Source of the DNA: Przewalskia tangutica | Lineage: Eukaryota; Streptophyta; Magnoliopsida; Solanales; Solanaceae | Reading direction: 5' to 3' | Length of the DNA: 64,000 nt | NCBI GenBank assembly: GCA_029844215.1 | Contig: CM056740.1 | Coordinates: 29,059,873-29,123,872 of the forward strand | Program-made: the position numbers and the translations under genes | In this document: positions 32,476-43,400 of the stretch, one piece after another | How positions within the stretch are numbered: position 1 is the stretch's first letter | Layout: each line of letters opens with the position of its first letter | The notes under the pieces: model-generated | Database searches by the model: none | The model's input: the letters and a program-made list of their open reading frames with translations, nothing else | What the model was told of the DNA's origin: nothing

Positions 32476-33418
32476 TTCTTCTTAATACAAGTTCATCTAT
32501 TAACTATAACAACATGTAATATCCAATTACTTCAAGAGGAGGAAGAAATTTTACCTTAAACTTAGCCCAAAACAGTCCAATAGTTCTCGGCCAACACCTT
32601 CACTTTTACACCACTTCTTCAAGCTCCAACAACACACAAGTATCCCTTACAAGCTTGTAACCATCTTGCCTTCTTGTTTTGCTTCCAAAAAGTTCATCTC
32701 CAAGCCTAGGTTTTCAAGGCAACTCTCGGCCAAACCACTATTTATGTGTTAACTTGGCTTAGCACTTAGTTAGGGAGCTTACTCTAGGAGGATATAAGTT
32801 AAACTAGGAGAAGTAATTCTTGTTCTTCACTTTGCTAGAGATTTCGAGACTTAGTGGCTAAGGGAGGGAGAGAAGAGAAAGTTGGAGAGGAAGATATTAT
32901 GTGAAATGGCTAAGTCTTGCTATACACCTTTCTATATAGATATTGTCTTGTAAGACAAGTGGATGAGGGACACATTTCACCCTCCTATTGGTCACATATT
33001 CTTTTCACTAAAATATCTTTACACTTGGCCAAAATATCTAAAATTTGAAGGGCCCCACAAAATTGTGAAATTTTCGGTGGACCCCATATTATCAATGCCA
33101 AGACTTCTCAATACCATACTAAGTCCATAAATCCATTGGAAATAATTTAACTCCACGTTAATAAGTTTTCTCGTCCCATTTTCCAAAATTCTTAAAATCT
33201 GTGTCGGCGCCGCGGCGCTGCAACCCCCAAGGCACTTCTGGACTTATGGGTCGCGGCTCTGAAATACGGCGCCGCGGCGCCTGATCTTTTTTTTTTGAAA
33301 CCTCCTTTTTGCCCTTATTAATAATCCCCATCGATACCCTTTGTTATATCCAATATCCAAATCTTACTTCCTTAATGACGTCCTCATATTAATGTCAAGG
33401 AATTACGGGGTGTAATAA
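32476..33418 (-). repeat. Inverted piece of an E-type LTR (first about 950 bp)
   Basis: The reverse complement of this stretch follows the E 3' LTR start at 43401-44365: ATTAATATGAGGACGTCATT, GGATATTGGATATAACAAAG, GCGCCGCGGCGCC clusters, and ATAGATGAACTTGTATTAAG at the other edge. It ends at the A0 LTR on one side and in TGTAATA at 33411-33417 on the other. It is either a separate truncated insertion or an inverted part of the E 5' LTR. Confidence 0.75.
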
Positions 33419-34017
33419 AACTGGTATTGATGGGACATTCTGAATGGGTATATGGACCTCCTGAGCCCCTATTGGTTACATGACAACAACTGCAGCAGCG
33501 TGTGTATACCGTATACATATGGTCATCACATACTTACATATCATCTGTATTATATTCATCCTTATTTTGATATGCATTTGATGTTGTGTGTACTCGGTGT
33601 TGACTTCTGGTAGACATTGTAATTTCTTGGTTGTTGGTAGAATGACAACTAAGTATGAGAGTATGCTTATTAATGGAAAGTCGTTTGTATTATATAAGTC
33701 TTGGTCTGAGTTGAATGTTGAGCAGTTGAAGTGTTTGAGAGAATCATCGGTGACTTGGTCGATTGTTATGATTAAATGTGTACTGTGTGAAAATAGAGTA
33801 ATATGTATGCCTGTGTGCTTTCTTGGTAACTGTTGGTAATGTCTAGCGAGTGTCTAGTAAGACCTATTGTAGAACCATTGTGGTGGGTGCTGATTTATAT
33901 GCTAAATGCTTGAATACTCTTTTTCCGTTTGTTGGTGTGTATGAGGTGGGTATTATTACTTGTGCTTAAAGAAGAACCCTTAAAAAAGATTAACGAATTA
34001 CATGACCGTAAATGCTT
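33419..34017. other. Unassigned sequence between LTR pieces
   Basis: I see no match to any other part of the window. Open frames of 83 and 68 codons (33588-33839, 33929-34135 plus) lack recognisable motifs, and the second runs into LTR sequence. This is one of only two stretches not explained by the retrotransposon families. Confidence 0.5.
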
Positions 34018-36234
34018 AGTTGCTAAAGGCATGTCTAAATTATTCCTAAGTCCTTACCAAGTCTTATGGGAGATGTTGGTAAGAGTTTTTAGTAAGTTTT
34101 GGTGTCGAGTTGATCTTGCTAAGCTACATCACTAATAAGTATTAAGCGATGGGACTGATTTTGGTAAACGTGTTTAAAAAAGACATTGCAGCGTTAAATG
34201 AAAAAGGTATCGAACAAGCCATTGCAGCGTTAAATGAAAAAGATATCGACAATAAATTATATTGAAATGAGTAGAATTTCCATCTGCATTGAAGCTAAGA
34301 TATAACCAGTTCCTTTTACATTTTCTAGGTTCACAGCTGATTAGATAAGATTATTATTAATTATATAACCTACTAACGACTCATAAAATGGATTAATTTG
34401 GAAATTCGGATCGGTTATCACCATGAAAATGTTTCCATAATGTTAGCCAGAGGAACGAGACGAATTTAGGTTATCGAGTTGATACAAACGACAAGCGGTA
34501 TGTGACTCTTCCTTTCTTCTTTGAGCATGAACTTTATAAAATAAGTGTACGGTGGACGTACGTGTTTTAAATGAATCTAGATATCATGTGGTACATGATG
34601 TGATAGTAACTTGATTTTAAAAGAGTAAGTGCCTTGATGTTACGAGGGCTAGTGCCTTGGGTTTTATAAATGAAAGATTGTACGACGGACGTACATAGTT
34701 TATTGGATCTAAATCCTAAAATGATACTTGATGTGATAAGTGTCTTGATTTTCCAAATGAGGATTTAAAATGAAAGGTATGAGGGTGCCTTGGTGTTTTC
34801 TATAAAATGTATGTACGGTGAGCGTACATAATACTTTTGGGTTCAAGTCCCTAATGATACATGATATGACTCTTTTTATAAAATAAATGTACGGTGGACG
34901 TACATAGTACTTTTAGGTTCAAGTCTCTAATATTACATGACATGATAGTGCTTTGGTTTTTTTCCAAAATGAAAGATGTGATAGTGCTTTGGGTTTTCTA
35001 AAAGAAAAGATATGATAAGTGCCTTTGATTTTACAAGTGAAGTTCATTATATATGATTGGTACATGATATGGTGGTACCTTGGTTTTTCTAAAATGAAAG
35101 TTCATTTTAAAGATGATGTTATTGAGAGTCAAAAGGTGATTTAAATTGCACAAGGTTGCCATGATAGTTATATGTATACATATTGGAATGTGTTGCACGA
35201 TCCGCAACACTTATATACATATTGGGACGGGTTTCACGATCCGCAACACTTATATACATATTGGGACAGGTTGCAAGATCCGCAACACTTATATATTTAT
35301 TGGGACGGGTTGCACGATCCACAACACTATTATATATTGGGACGGGTTGCACGATACGTAATATTATTATATTATTTACATGGACATGCTTACATGATGT
35401 TGGAATTCCATGGGCATGCTTCCGTTATATTATTTCATGGACTTGCTCCCCATGATGCGGGTATAGATACCCATGCAGTTTATATATATATATAATTCCA
35501 TGGACATGTATCCGTGATGCGGGCACGAGATACCCATGCAGTATATTCATGATTTTGACATGACTCTCATTTAAAGAAAGGAAAGGCACAATTGATTCTC
35601 ATTTTTATAAAGTACAGTGGTACAGTGATACAGTAGTACATTGATACAGTGTTACAGTAGTATAGTGGTACGGTGATACAAGGTATAGTTGGCTCTTATT
35701 TATTATGGCACGGTTGGTTCTGGTATTTGATTTTCATACTTGTTCATGTTATCTTTTGTACAGTTATGATCTTATTTACTATACTTCATGTTTACATACT
35801 TGGTACCTTGTTGTACTGACCCCCTTCGGGGGCTGCATTCATGTCCGCAGGTATAGGTACTCAGTTTGGTGATCCTCGAGCATAGAATCTTTGCCCAGCT
35901 TTTTGAGATAGCTCCACTGATCCGGAGCTTGTCATTTTGGTATAAGTCTTTCATTATGACTTATGTATATTCAGGGGTACGGCGGGGCCTTGTCCCATCA
36001 CATGTCTTTATCAAACTCTTAGAGGTCTTGCAGACAGGTGTGTGTTGTATATGTATTTGGATATATGTGAGTTGTACTAGTTTTGGCTATATCTATATAC
36101 AGTGGCGGCCTTGTCGGCTTGCCTGTTTTTATAACATGAGTTTTATTAGAGCTTCCGCTGATTTTATGTGATGTATGGGTAGAAGGGTGCCCAGGTAGGG
36201 CACCAGTTGCGGGCCTGGGGTTTAGGTCATGACA
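34018..36234 (+). repeat. 5' LTR of element E, left part missing
   Basis: It matches 45222-45605 joined to 55069-56969. The join across the C insertion is exact in this copy (TAATTATATAACCTACTAAC at 34355), which proves C inserted into E's other LTR. It ends ...GGTCATGACA. It includes the 40-bp minisatellite and a run of about 10-bp ACAGTGGT-type repeats at 35617-35690. No gene. Confidence 0.9.
35170..35370 (+). repeat. Minisatellite, about 40-bp unit, five copies, in the E 5' LTR
   Basis: The unit is roughly TACATATTGGGACGGGTTGC then ACGATCCGCAACACTTATA. Copies begin near 35176, 35216, 35256, 35296 and 35334. The E 3' LTR has four copies (55925-56083), so the array length changed after insertion. 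Overlapping frames of 70-107 codons on both strands are repeat translations. Confidence 0.92.
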
Positions 36235-36237
36235 GAG

Positions 36238-36250
36238 TGGTATCAGAGCA
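36238..36250 (+). other. Primer-binding site, element E
   Basis: TGGTATCAGAGCA, four bases after the LTR end TGACA at 36234. A conserved leader follows up to the gag start at 36440. Confidence 0.9.
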
Positions 36251-36439
36251 GTTAGTCCTCGGAATGTCTACAGACCGTGTGTAGTAGAATCTTGGTTATA
36301 GGTGTGTTGTGCACCACACCCATAAACAGGAGGCTATAGTACATTTAGGATTGGTTTCTATTCTTCTTACTCTAAGATCGTGTGATAGAGCTATATTGTT
36401 AGGGTACTCCCTCCCTAACGTATTATTGTGGTTGCAGCT

Positions 36440-36470
36440 ATGAGAAAGCGACAACGGCCCAGAAGGGAAT
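36440..36470 (+). pseudogene. Gag start remnant of E, interrupted by element B
   Basis: ATGAGAAAGCGACAACGGCC codes for MRKRQRPRRE and is followed by B after ten codons. The relation to the G remnant at 2843 is clear. Past B, the sequence (42532 on) has no gag. Confidence 0.55.
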
Positions 36471-36986
36471 TGTTACACCCCGTAGTTCCAGGGTATGTAT
36501 ATGAGGACGTATGTACGAGAATACGACATAAAGATTGGAAAGGAAGAAAGATTTGATTTTTCGACGAAAATTTTTCCGGATTTTGTGAAGGAAAAAGGTT
36601 CGTTAATGGGAATTGGATTCCCAGATTTGGTATTCGGACTTCTGAGAATATATTAGAATTATGGATTTTATTTCAGGATTTGGTCACGTGGGGCCCACGG
36701 GGAAAATTTACGGTTTTGTGGGGCCCACTTTGTTTTTGAGATTTTGGCCATTTTGGATATTTTCGGAAGATGAAATAGTTTGGACGAGTAGGAGGGCGAC
36801 ACATGTCACCCCCATGTGGCCATGTTGGCCGAATTTGTGGTGCCATGTGGCTCATGGCCGAAATGGCTTGCCATGTGTCTAGCCATTTGTCCCAAGCTTT
36901 GTGTAGACATGTGGATGGTGGGACCCACACACACTTGTCCCCCAATCTCACCAAACACTTGCCTTGATCCTAGCCCTTGATTTCCC

Positions 36987-36994
36987 TATAAATA
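36987..36994 (+). promoter_or_regulatory. TATA box of the B LTR promoter
   Basis: TATAAATA in the context CCCTATAAATACCCTCCCC, about 180-190 bp after a GACACATGTC palindrome variant (36793-36802). The 3' LTR has TATAAATA at 41242-41249 with the perfect palindrome at 41053-41062. A CT-rich leader follows, a usual plant core-promoter context. Confidence 0.65.
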
Positions 36995-37257
36995 CCCTCC
37001 CCTCCCCCCCTTGAGCTTGCAAGACTTCATCCACACTTGAGATTTTCCAAGGCAAAAATACTCCCTCCCCTTGTGTAGTTCTCTCGGCCATGGACTGATT
37101 TTAGGAGCTAAAGTTGTCCAAAAATTCTTAAACTTTTAAGTGTTCTTCCTTAAGGTGTTAGGAAGATAGTGAACCAAGAGTTGGAAAAGATTTCACACCC
37201 CTAGCCTAAGTTATACCCCTTGGCCGAAACTTACCCCCGTCAGCTACGTGGCGCGGT

Positions 37258-37570
37258 TGGTATCTGGTAGTCGGCCTTCGTACTTGCCTCGTGTCAGCTT
37301 CGTGAGTTAGTTTTATAGCAGTATTATGGAGAAGTCTCGTGATGCTGGTGGTATCTGGTAGTTAGCCTTCGTACTTGCCCCCGTCAGCTACGTGGCGCGG
37401 TTGGTATCTGGTAGTCGGCCTTCGTACTTGCCTCGTGTCAGCTTCGTGATACAGTTATATAGTATTGTTGGTACGGTAGGTATCTGGTAGTTGGCTTTCG
37501 TACTTGCCCCGGTCAGTTGATGATGCAGGTTGGTTCTGGTAGCTATGCCTTCGTACTTGCCCCGTACGGT
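37258..37570 (+). repeat. Tandem repeats in the B LTR, core about 45-60 bp
   Basis: The core GGTATCTGGTAGTCGGCCTT followed by CGTACTTGCC recurs five to six times with spacers of CCGTCAGCTACGTGGCGC or CGTGTCAGCTTCGTGA type. The other LTR has the same layout at 41508-41825 with a few substitutions. Confidence 0.85.
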
Positions 37571-38276
37571 TCTTATGACACAGGTGGGACCTGGTGTTCA
37601 TGTGTACTCCTTGGTGTTGTTATATCATAGACTGCCGGCAGTGAGGAAGGAATTCCACGGGCATGATTGATATTGTGGGCGTGAGACCCATGGTTATATT
37701 GGAGTGATGACTTTGAGGGCGTGAGTCCCTGACTTGACATGACTGCTTATATGTTGTGTACTGTAGTTTGGCTATCATACATGTCTCCTGCTTTATATAG
37801 ACTGTTATGATTTCATTCTGATATTTTGATTTCACATACTTGGTACTGTTATCGACCTCGCCGGGCTGCGTTCATGCCGCAGGTAGAGGTACACCAGTTG
37901 TTGATCCTCGCTCTTAGGATCACAGTTCAGCGTTTTGGGAAGCTCCGTTTCTCCGGAGGCTTATCTTTTGGTATGATTCCCTGAGATTGTAGGTTCTTGT
38001 ACATTCAGGGGTATGGCGGGGCCCTGTCCCGTCATTGTTGTTATAAAACTCTTAGAGGTCTGTAGTACTGTTGTGGGCAGGGTTTGTAAAGTATGTAATT
38101 GTTCAAGTTTCTATGTATATATACAGAAAGGTGACCGTTTTGGTTAGCCTGTTTTCTTATTTTATATTGTTTCATGTTTATGATTTTATTTCCGCTGGTT
38201 TTTCTCTGATGTATTATCACTAGGGTGCCCGGGGTAAGGCACCAGTCGCGGGCCCGAGGTCGGGTCGTGACAAAAG

Positions 38277-38289
38277 TGGTATTAGAGCA
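38277..38289 (+). other. Primer-binding site, element B
   Basis: TGGTATTAGAGCA, one mismatch (C to T) from the initiator tRNA-Met complement, four bases after the LTR. Confidence 0.85.
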
Positions 38290-38478
38290 GTTAATTCTCG
38301 GAAGGTGTCTACAGCCCGTATCTAGTAGAGTCTTGATTATCGGCGTGTTGTGCACCACACCTATAATCAGGAGGCTGCAGGATATTTAGGATTGGTTTCC
38401 ATTCTTCTCACTCTGAGATCGTGCCTTAGAGCTGTGTTATAAGTTGGACTCCCTCTGACATATTCTTATGTGCCAGTT

Positions 38479-39735
38479 ATGCCTCTACGCAAGCGGCAGT
38501 GGCCCAGAGGGCAAGCGGCGAAGGCTGCGAGTAGAACATAGAGGGTTACCAGGGCACAGGCCCAGTCCTTACCTGAGGTGGTGCTTCAGACGGCAAATTC
38601 TACGACGCCGCCAGCCCCAGCAGAGCTTAGAGCAGCAGCGGTCTCTACTGAGGCCGCATTACCTGAGACTTCAGTCCCACGACCCGGAGTCGATGATATG
38701 GGTTACAAGGAGATGACCCAGTTACTAGCTAGGCTTGTGGCGAGGCATGAGGACAGACGGGAGCCGGTGGTACCGGTAGTGCACCCCAGAGCCGATAGTT
38801 GGAGACTTCAGGACTTCTTGAGTTGTAGTCCACCAGAGTTCTATGGATCGAGAACTGAGGAAGATCCTCAGGAGTTTATTCGACAGTTGCAGCGGATCAT
38901 GAGATTGATCAAGGTCTCGGAGACAGAGTCGGTAGTAGTAGGTTCACATCGGCTGCGTGATCTCTGCGATCGGTGGTTTGATTCATGGAATCGTCCCAGG
39001 GAGCATGCGCTTCGGTTGTGTGGGACGAGTTCTCGAGGCGTTCTTAGCCATTTATTGCCTCCATGGATGAGGAGGGCTCGGCGATAGATTTTTATGTTGA
39101 GGCGAGCAGGCGGGACAGTTCGGGAGTACAATGTAGAGTTTGACTCATTGGCTCGGTACGTCCCCGCTTTAGTGGCAAACATGGAGGATAGAGTGCACCG
39201 ATATGTCACAGGACTGGACGATTATTTAGCAGAGGGTTGCACGGGTGTAGCTCTTCAGTCGGGCATAGACATTGCCGCATCTGAGCTTATGCGCGTGACG
39301 GAGAAAGTAGAGTCAGCGGAATGACCAAGATCGGCGAGAAGAGGCCAAGCAGTAGGGTCCTTTGGTAACTTTCGGCGAGACATCGCAGTGGACCGAATAT
39401 ATACCTCATCCAGTTCGAGTGGTCCTCCACGATCTTGAGGCGTCTGAGTATTCGGAGCGAGTCGAGCTCAAGGTTTCAGGTTTTCGGGGGAGTAGGAGTG
39501 TTGGCCGGATAAGGCCACCCTTACCTCAGTGTGGCCGTTGTGGTAGAATCCATAAGGGGGAGTGTCATGCTAGTTTGGGAGATTTCTATACTTGCAGCCG
39601 ACAGGGCAATTTTGGAAAGAATTGTCCGATCAGAGGTAGAGCAGATGTTAAGACTCATCCGTCAGGATCAGTGGCGGGTCATCGCCTTCTATAGCTATGC
39701 GCCCAACAGGGCAGGATTATGATTAGAGCGACAAA
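38479..39735 (+). pseudogene. Element B gag: stop, frameshifts and damaged zinc knuckle
   Basis: The start is MPLRKRQWPRGQAAKAASRT, with TAG at codon 21 (38539). The frame then continues as RVTRAQAQSLPEVV and through the capsid (FIRQLQRIMRLIKVSETESV) to 39087. A new frame holds REYNVEFDSLARYVPALVAN and DRVHRYVTGLDDYLAEG (39094-39324). The last part (39362-39694) has CGRCGRIHKGEC, then FYTCSRQGNFGKNC where A0 has CYTCGQQGHYARAC; the first Cys and the His of the CCHC knuckle are lost. The protein cannot be made as one chain, and RNA binding by the knuckle would be lost. Confidence 0.88.
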
Positions 39736-40712
39736 GGGGAAGTGAAGCAGTAGTTACAGGTATATCCTTAACCCTCTAGAGATTAGTATGCGTGATATGA
39801 TGATTTTATGTTAAGTGTTATGTTCGGATAGCATTGTGTAAATTGTAATTTAGAGAACATGGTTCGTTGGAAAGGTAAGTTTGGGGACTGGGAAATTGTG
39901 AGCCTTAGAATATTACACGTGGAGACCTTAGATGCGAGGCCGTCTTGAGTAAAAGATTTTTTTGCGGGTGATCTTTGTCGAGGTACATAGTACACGTGGG
40001 GTATATTTGTGTGATAAGTCCATGAGTAGTGTGAAGTGAAAGTGGGTAGTTGAGCTAAGAAGACCACTAGGTTTTCATGACTTGAATAGTGAGATTGTTC
40101 CGGACCGGGAACAAGAGTTTGATACGTAATGGGTCGGGTTGAGGCAAGATCGCGGGTCAACCCGCATCCCAGTTTGAAGTGGGGTCAGTTTGTGGTGGTC
40201 CCGCTAGGTGATAGGGTCACGAGGGTACTAGGCCCAAGTTTAGGTAACCATCGTACGAGTTCGCGGATGTGTTCGACCCGAATCGAATCGTGAAGGCCGG
40301 GAATGGCCTTAAAGGAATTTGAGGCTAGTAAGATGACCAAGTTTGGAGGTGGTAATTCCAAGGTTTTGGAAACTGAAGCGATGACTGAAGTATGGTACAT
40401 GTACTAGAAAGAGTTCGGGTGTTCGAGAAGGGTACAACGAGTAAGCGAAGAAGTGAACATGTGTTAAGAGAAGGGAAGTGATCATTTTGTGAAGTAAAAA
40501 TGTGAAGAGACTATCCTTTAGACCATGGGTGGAAGCTTTAGTGTTGTTATACACGTTAGAGATGATTCCTCGTTGGCTTGGATTTGAGTTTTGCGCGTAT
40601 GTTATATTATGGCCATGTGTGGCATAATTGGTTTTGTAAGTATAGTAGTGAAGACTATACCGACGTATGTGTGTTTGGAGACTTAGAAGGAACATTCGGG
40701 ATGAATGTTTCT
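39736..40712 (+). other. Noncoding tail of B between gag and the 3' LTR
   Basis: The last 170 bases (TATTATGGCCATGTGTGGCA, then TAAGTATAGTAGTGAAGACT) match the reversed interior end of C at 49300-49380 and the post-integrase tail of A/A0. The rest shows no domain. A hairpin lies at 40691-40709. About 4 kb of pol has been lost relative to A. Confidence 0.75.
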
Positions 40713-40725
40713 AAGGGGGGAAGAA
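40713..40725 (+). other. Polypurine tract, element B
   Basis: AAGGGGGGAAGAA directly before the 3' LTR start TGTTACACC at 40726, identical to the reversed tract in A, D and F. Confidence 0.9.
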
Positions 40726-42526
40726 TGTTACACCCCGTAGTTCTAGGGTATGTATGTGAGGACGTATGTACGAGAATACGACATAAAGATTGGAAAGGAA
40801 GAAAGATTTGATTTTCCGACGAAACATTTTCCGGATTTTGTGAAGGAAAAAGGTTCGTTAATGGGAATTGGATTCCCAGATTTGGTATTCGGACTTCTGG
40901 GAATATATTAGAATTATGGATTTTATTTCCGAATTTGGTCACGTGGGGCCCACGGGGAAAATTTACGGTTTTGTGGGGCCCACTTTGTTTTCGAGATTTT
41001 GGCCATTTTGGATATTTTCGGAAGATGAAATATTTTGGACGAGTAGGAGGGCGACACGTGTCACCCCCATGTGGCCATGTTAGCCTAATTTGTGGTGCCA
41101 TGTGGCTCATGGCCGAAATGGCTTGCCATGTGTCTAGCCATTTGTCCCAAGCTTTGTGTAGACATGTGGATGGTGGGACCCACACACACTTGTCCCCCAA
41201 TCTCACCACACACTTGCCTTGATCCTAGCCCTTGATTTCCCTATAAATACCCTCCCCCCCCCCTTGAGCTTGCAAGACTTCATATACACTTGAGATTTTC
41301 CAAGGCAAAAATACTCCATCCCCTTGTGTAGTGCTCTCGGCTATGGACTGATTTTAGGAGCTAAAGTTGTCCAAAAATTCTTAAACTTTTAAGTGTTCTT
41401 CCTTAAGGTGTTAGGAAGATAGTGAACCAATAGTTGGAAAAGATTTCACACCACTAGCCTAAGTTATACCCCTTGGCCGAAACTTGCCCCCGTCAGCTAC
41501 GTGGCGCGGTTGGTATCTGGTAGTCGGCCTTCGTACTTGCCTCGTGTCAGCTTCGTGAGTTAGTTTTATAGCAGTATTGTGGTGAAGTCTCGTGATGCTG
41601 GTGGTATCTGGTAGTTAGCCTTCGTACTTGTCCCCGTCAGTTACGTGGCGCAGTTGGTATCTGGTAGTCGGCCTTCGTACTTGCCTCGTGTTAGCTTCGT
41701 GATACAGTTATATAGTATTGTTGGTACGGTAGGTATCTGGTAGTTGGCTTTCGTACTTGCCCCGGTCAGTTGATGATGCAGGTTGGTTCTGGTATCTATG
41801 CCTTCGTACTTGCCCCGTACGGTTCTTATGACACAGGTGGGACCTGGTGTTCATGTGTACTTCTTGGTGTTGTTATATCATAGATTGCCGTCAGTGAGGA
41901 AGGAATTCCACGGGCATGATTGATATTGTGGGCGTGAGACCCATGGTTATATTGGAGTGATGACTTTGAGGGCGTGAGTCCCTGACTTGACATGACTGCT
42001 TATATGTTGTGTACTGTAGTTTGGCTATCATACATGTCTCCTGCTTTATATAGTATTATGATTTCATTCTGATTTTCGATTTCACATACTTAGTACTGTT
42101 GTCTTGACCTCGCCCGGGGCTGCGTTCATGCCGCAGGTAGAGGTACACCGGTTGTTGATCCTCGCTCTTAGGATCACAGTTCAACGTTTTGGGAAGCTCC
42201 GTTTCTCCGGAGGCTTATCTTTTGGTATGATTCCCTGAGATTGTAGATTCTTGTACATTCAGGGGTATGGCGGGGCCCTGTCCCGTCATTGTTGTTATAA
42301 AACTCTTAGAGGTCTGTAGTACTGTTGTGGGCAGGGTTTGTAAAGGATGTAACTGTTCAAGTTTCTATGTATATATACAGAAAGGTGACCGTTATGGTTA
42401 GCCTGTTTTCTTATTTTATATTGTTTCATGTTTATGATTTTATTTCCGCTGGTTTTTCTCTGATGTATTATCACTAGGGTGCCCGGGGTAAGGCACCAGT
42501 CGCGGGCCCGAGGTCGGGTCGTGACA
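40726..42526 (+). repeat. 3' LTR of element B
   Basis: 1801 bp, almost the same as 36471-38272. It ends GTCGTGACA and is followed by TSD GGAAT at 42527-42531. Palindrome GACACGTGTC at 41053-41062; TATA at 41242-41249. Confidence 0.95.
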
Positions 42527-42531
42527 GGAAT

Positions 42532-43400
42532 ATATGGTCTTTGTATACAGGTTGGTAAAATTATTGTATAGTTGGTGTGATGATGACATGCATCTATACA
42601 GATATATTTATTAGGGTCATGTGTATGTTGCCTGAAATGATTATGGGATAAAATGAGTTGGTTAAGCTTTGATAATGGCTTGGAAGGTATGAAACCGTGT
42701 AATGAATCCACATCAAGACTTTGTATATGTGCTAATTTGGAACACTTAGGAGGTGATGAGCTGTCTGAGAATGTGATGAACCCTTAAGAGATCATGTTTA
42801 ATTGACTTAATGGCATACCATGTTGTTAGATTAAGCTGTGTTGTATGCTTAAGTGATATGTACGAATAATATTGGTATGGAATAAATTGGATTGTTATGG
42901 TTAAGACAACATGATTTTGAGATTATGAGAAGCTATTTTACCCGTATACGGGGAGAGATAATGTAAGTTTGGGACATGGAATGTTTGAGAATCTTAGAAT
43001 ATTAGATAATCGTTGAGACCTTAGATAGACAAGACCTTCTGGAGTAAAGTATTTTATGTGTGATCGTGGTTAAAGTACATGGTATATGGGAAGTATATTA
43101 GTTGTGATGATTCATTGGGTTAAGTATGAACCACTTGTGATTGTCGTTGATGATTGTTGAGCCGATTGGAAATGGTATTATCAATTTTAAGGAACTGCAA
43201 TAGGACCTTATGAATGTGACTTTGATTACAAATGAAGTATAATGTGCTAAGGACATCAGAAGTAGAATGAGACTATGTGTTGTATTGTGGTCATGTGAGG
43301 CATCCTTGTGTTTACTGAGTATAGGTTGATAGGTATAGTTAAAGGAGACTATGCCGAAATTTGTATAGCTTGAGACATTTGATGAACATTCGAGGACGAA
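42532..43400 (+). other. Element E interior after the B insertion (noncoding)
   Basis: It continues the sequence broken at 36470, and the first 350 bases match the G interior. No protein domain is seen. It ends with the conserved hairpin AACATTCG/CGAATGTT (43385-43404), whose last four bases are the first four of the LTR. A G-rich polypurine tract of the AAGGGGGG type is absent. Confidence 0.78.

Larger units (their letters stand above)
36471..38272 (+). repeat. 5' LTR of element B
   Basis: TGTTACACCCCGTAGTTCCA to ...GGTCGGGTCGTGACA, 1802 bp. A TATA box is at 36987-36994. Tandem variants of GGTATCTGGTAGTCGGCCTT CGTACTTGCC occur at 37258-37570. The U3 start is shared with the C LTR. No gene inside. 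Confidence 0.95.
36471..42526 (+). mobile_element. Element B: gag-only Ty3/gypsy derivative with intact TSD
   Basis: LTRs 36471-38272 and 40726-42526 are nearly identical; the interior is 2.45 kb. The TSD is GGAAT at 36466-36470 and 42527-42531. Primer site, gag relic, a noncoding tail and a polypurine tract are present; protease, RT, RNase H and integrase are wholly absent. High LTR identity with no pol suggests a recent insertion using enzymes supplied by another element. Confidence 0.95.

Noticed and set aside
33588..33839. 83-codon plus frame in unassigned DNA as a possible host gene
   Set aside because: No recognisable domain, no splice or promoter context that I can support; left as unassigned.
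35146..35495. Frames of 71-107 codons with YTYWDG / ATLIYILG repeats on both strands
   Set aside because: Repeat translation of the 40-bp minisatellite; open in several frames and both strands.
40655..41209. 184-codon minus-strand frame, similar to 36673-36954
   Set aside because: Antisense of the B LTR start and tail; repeated because the LTR is repeated; no domain.
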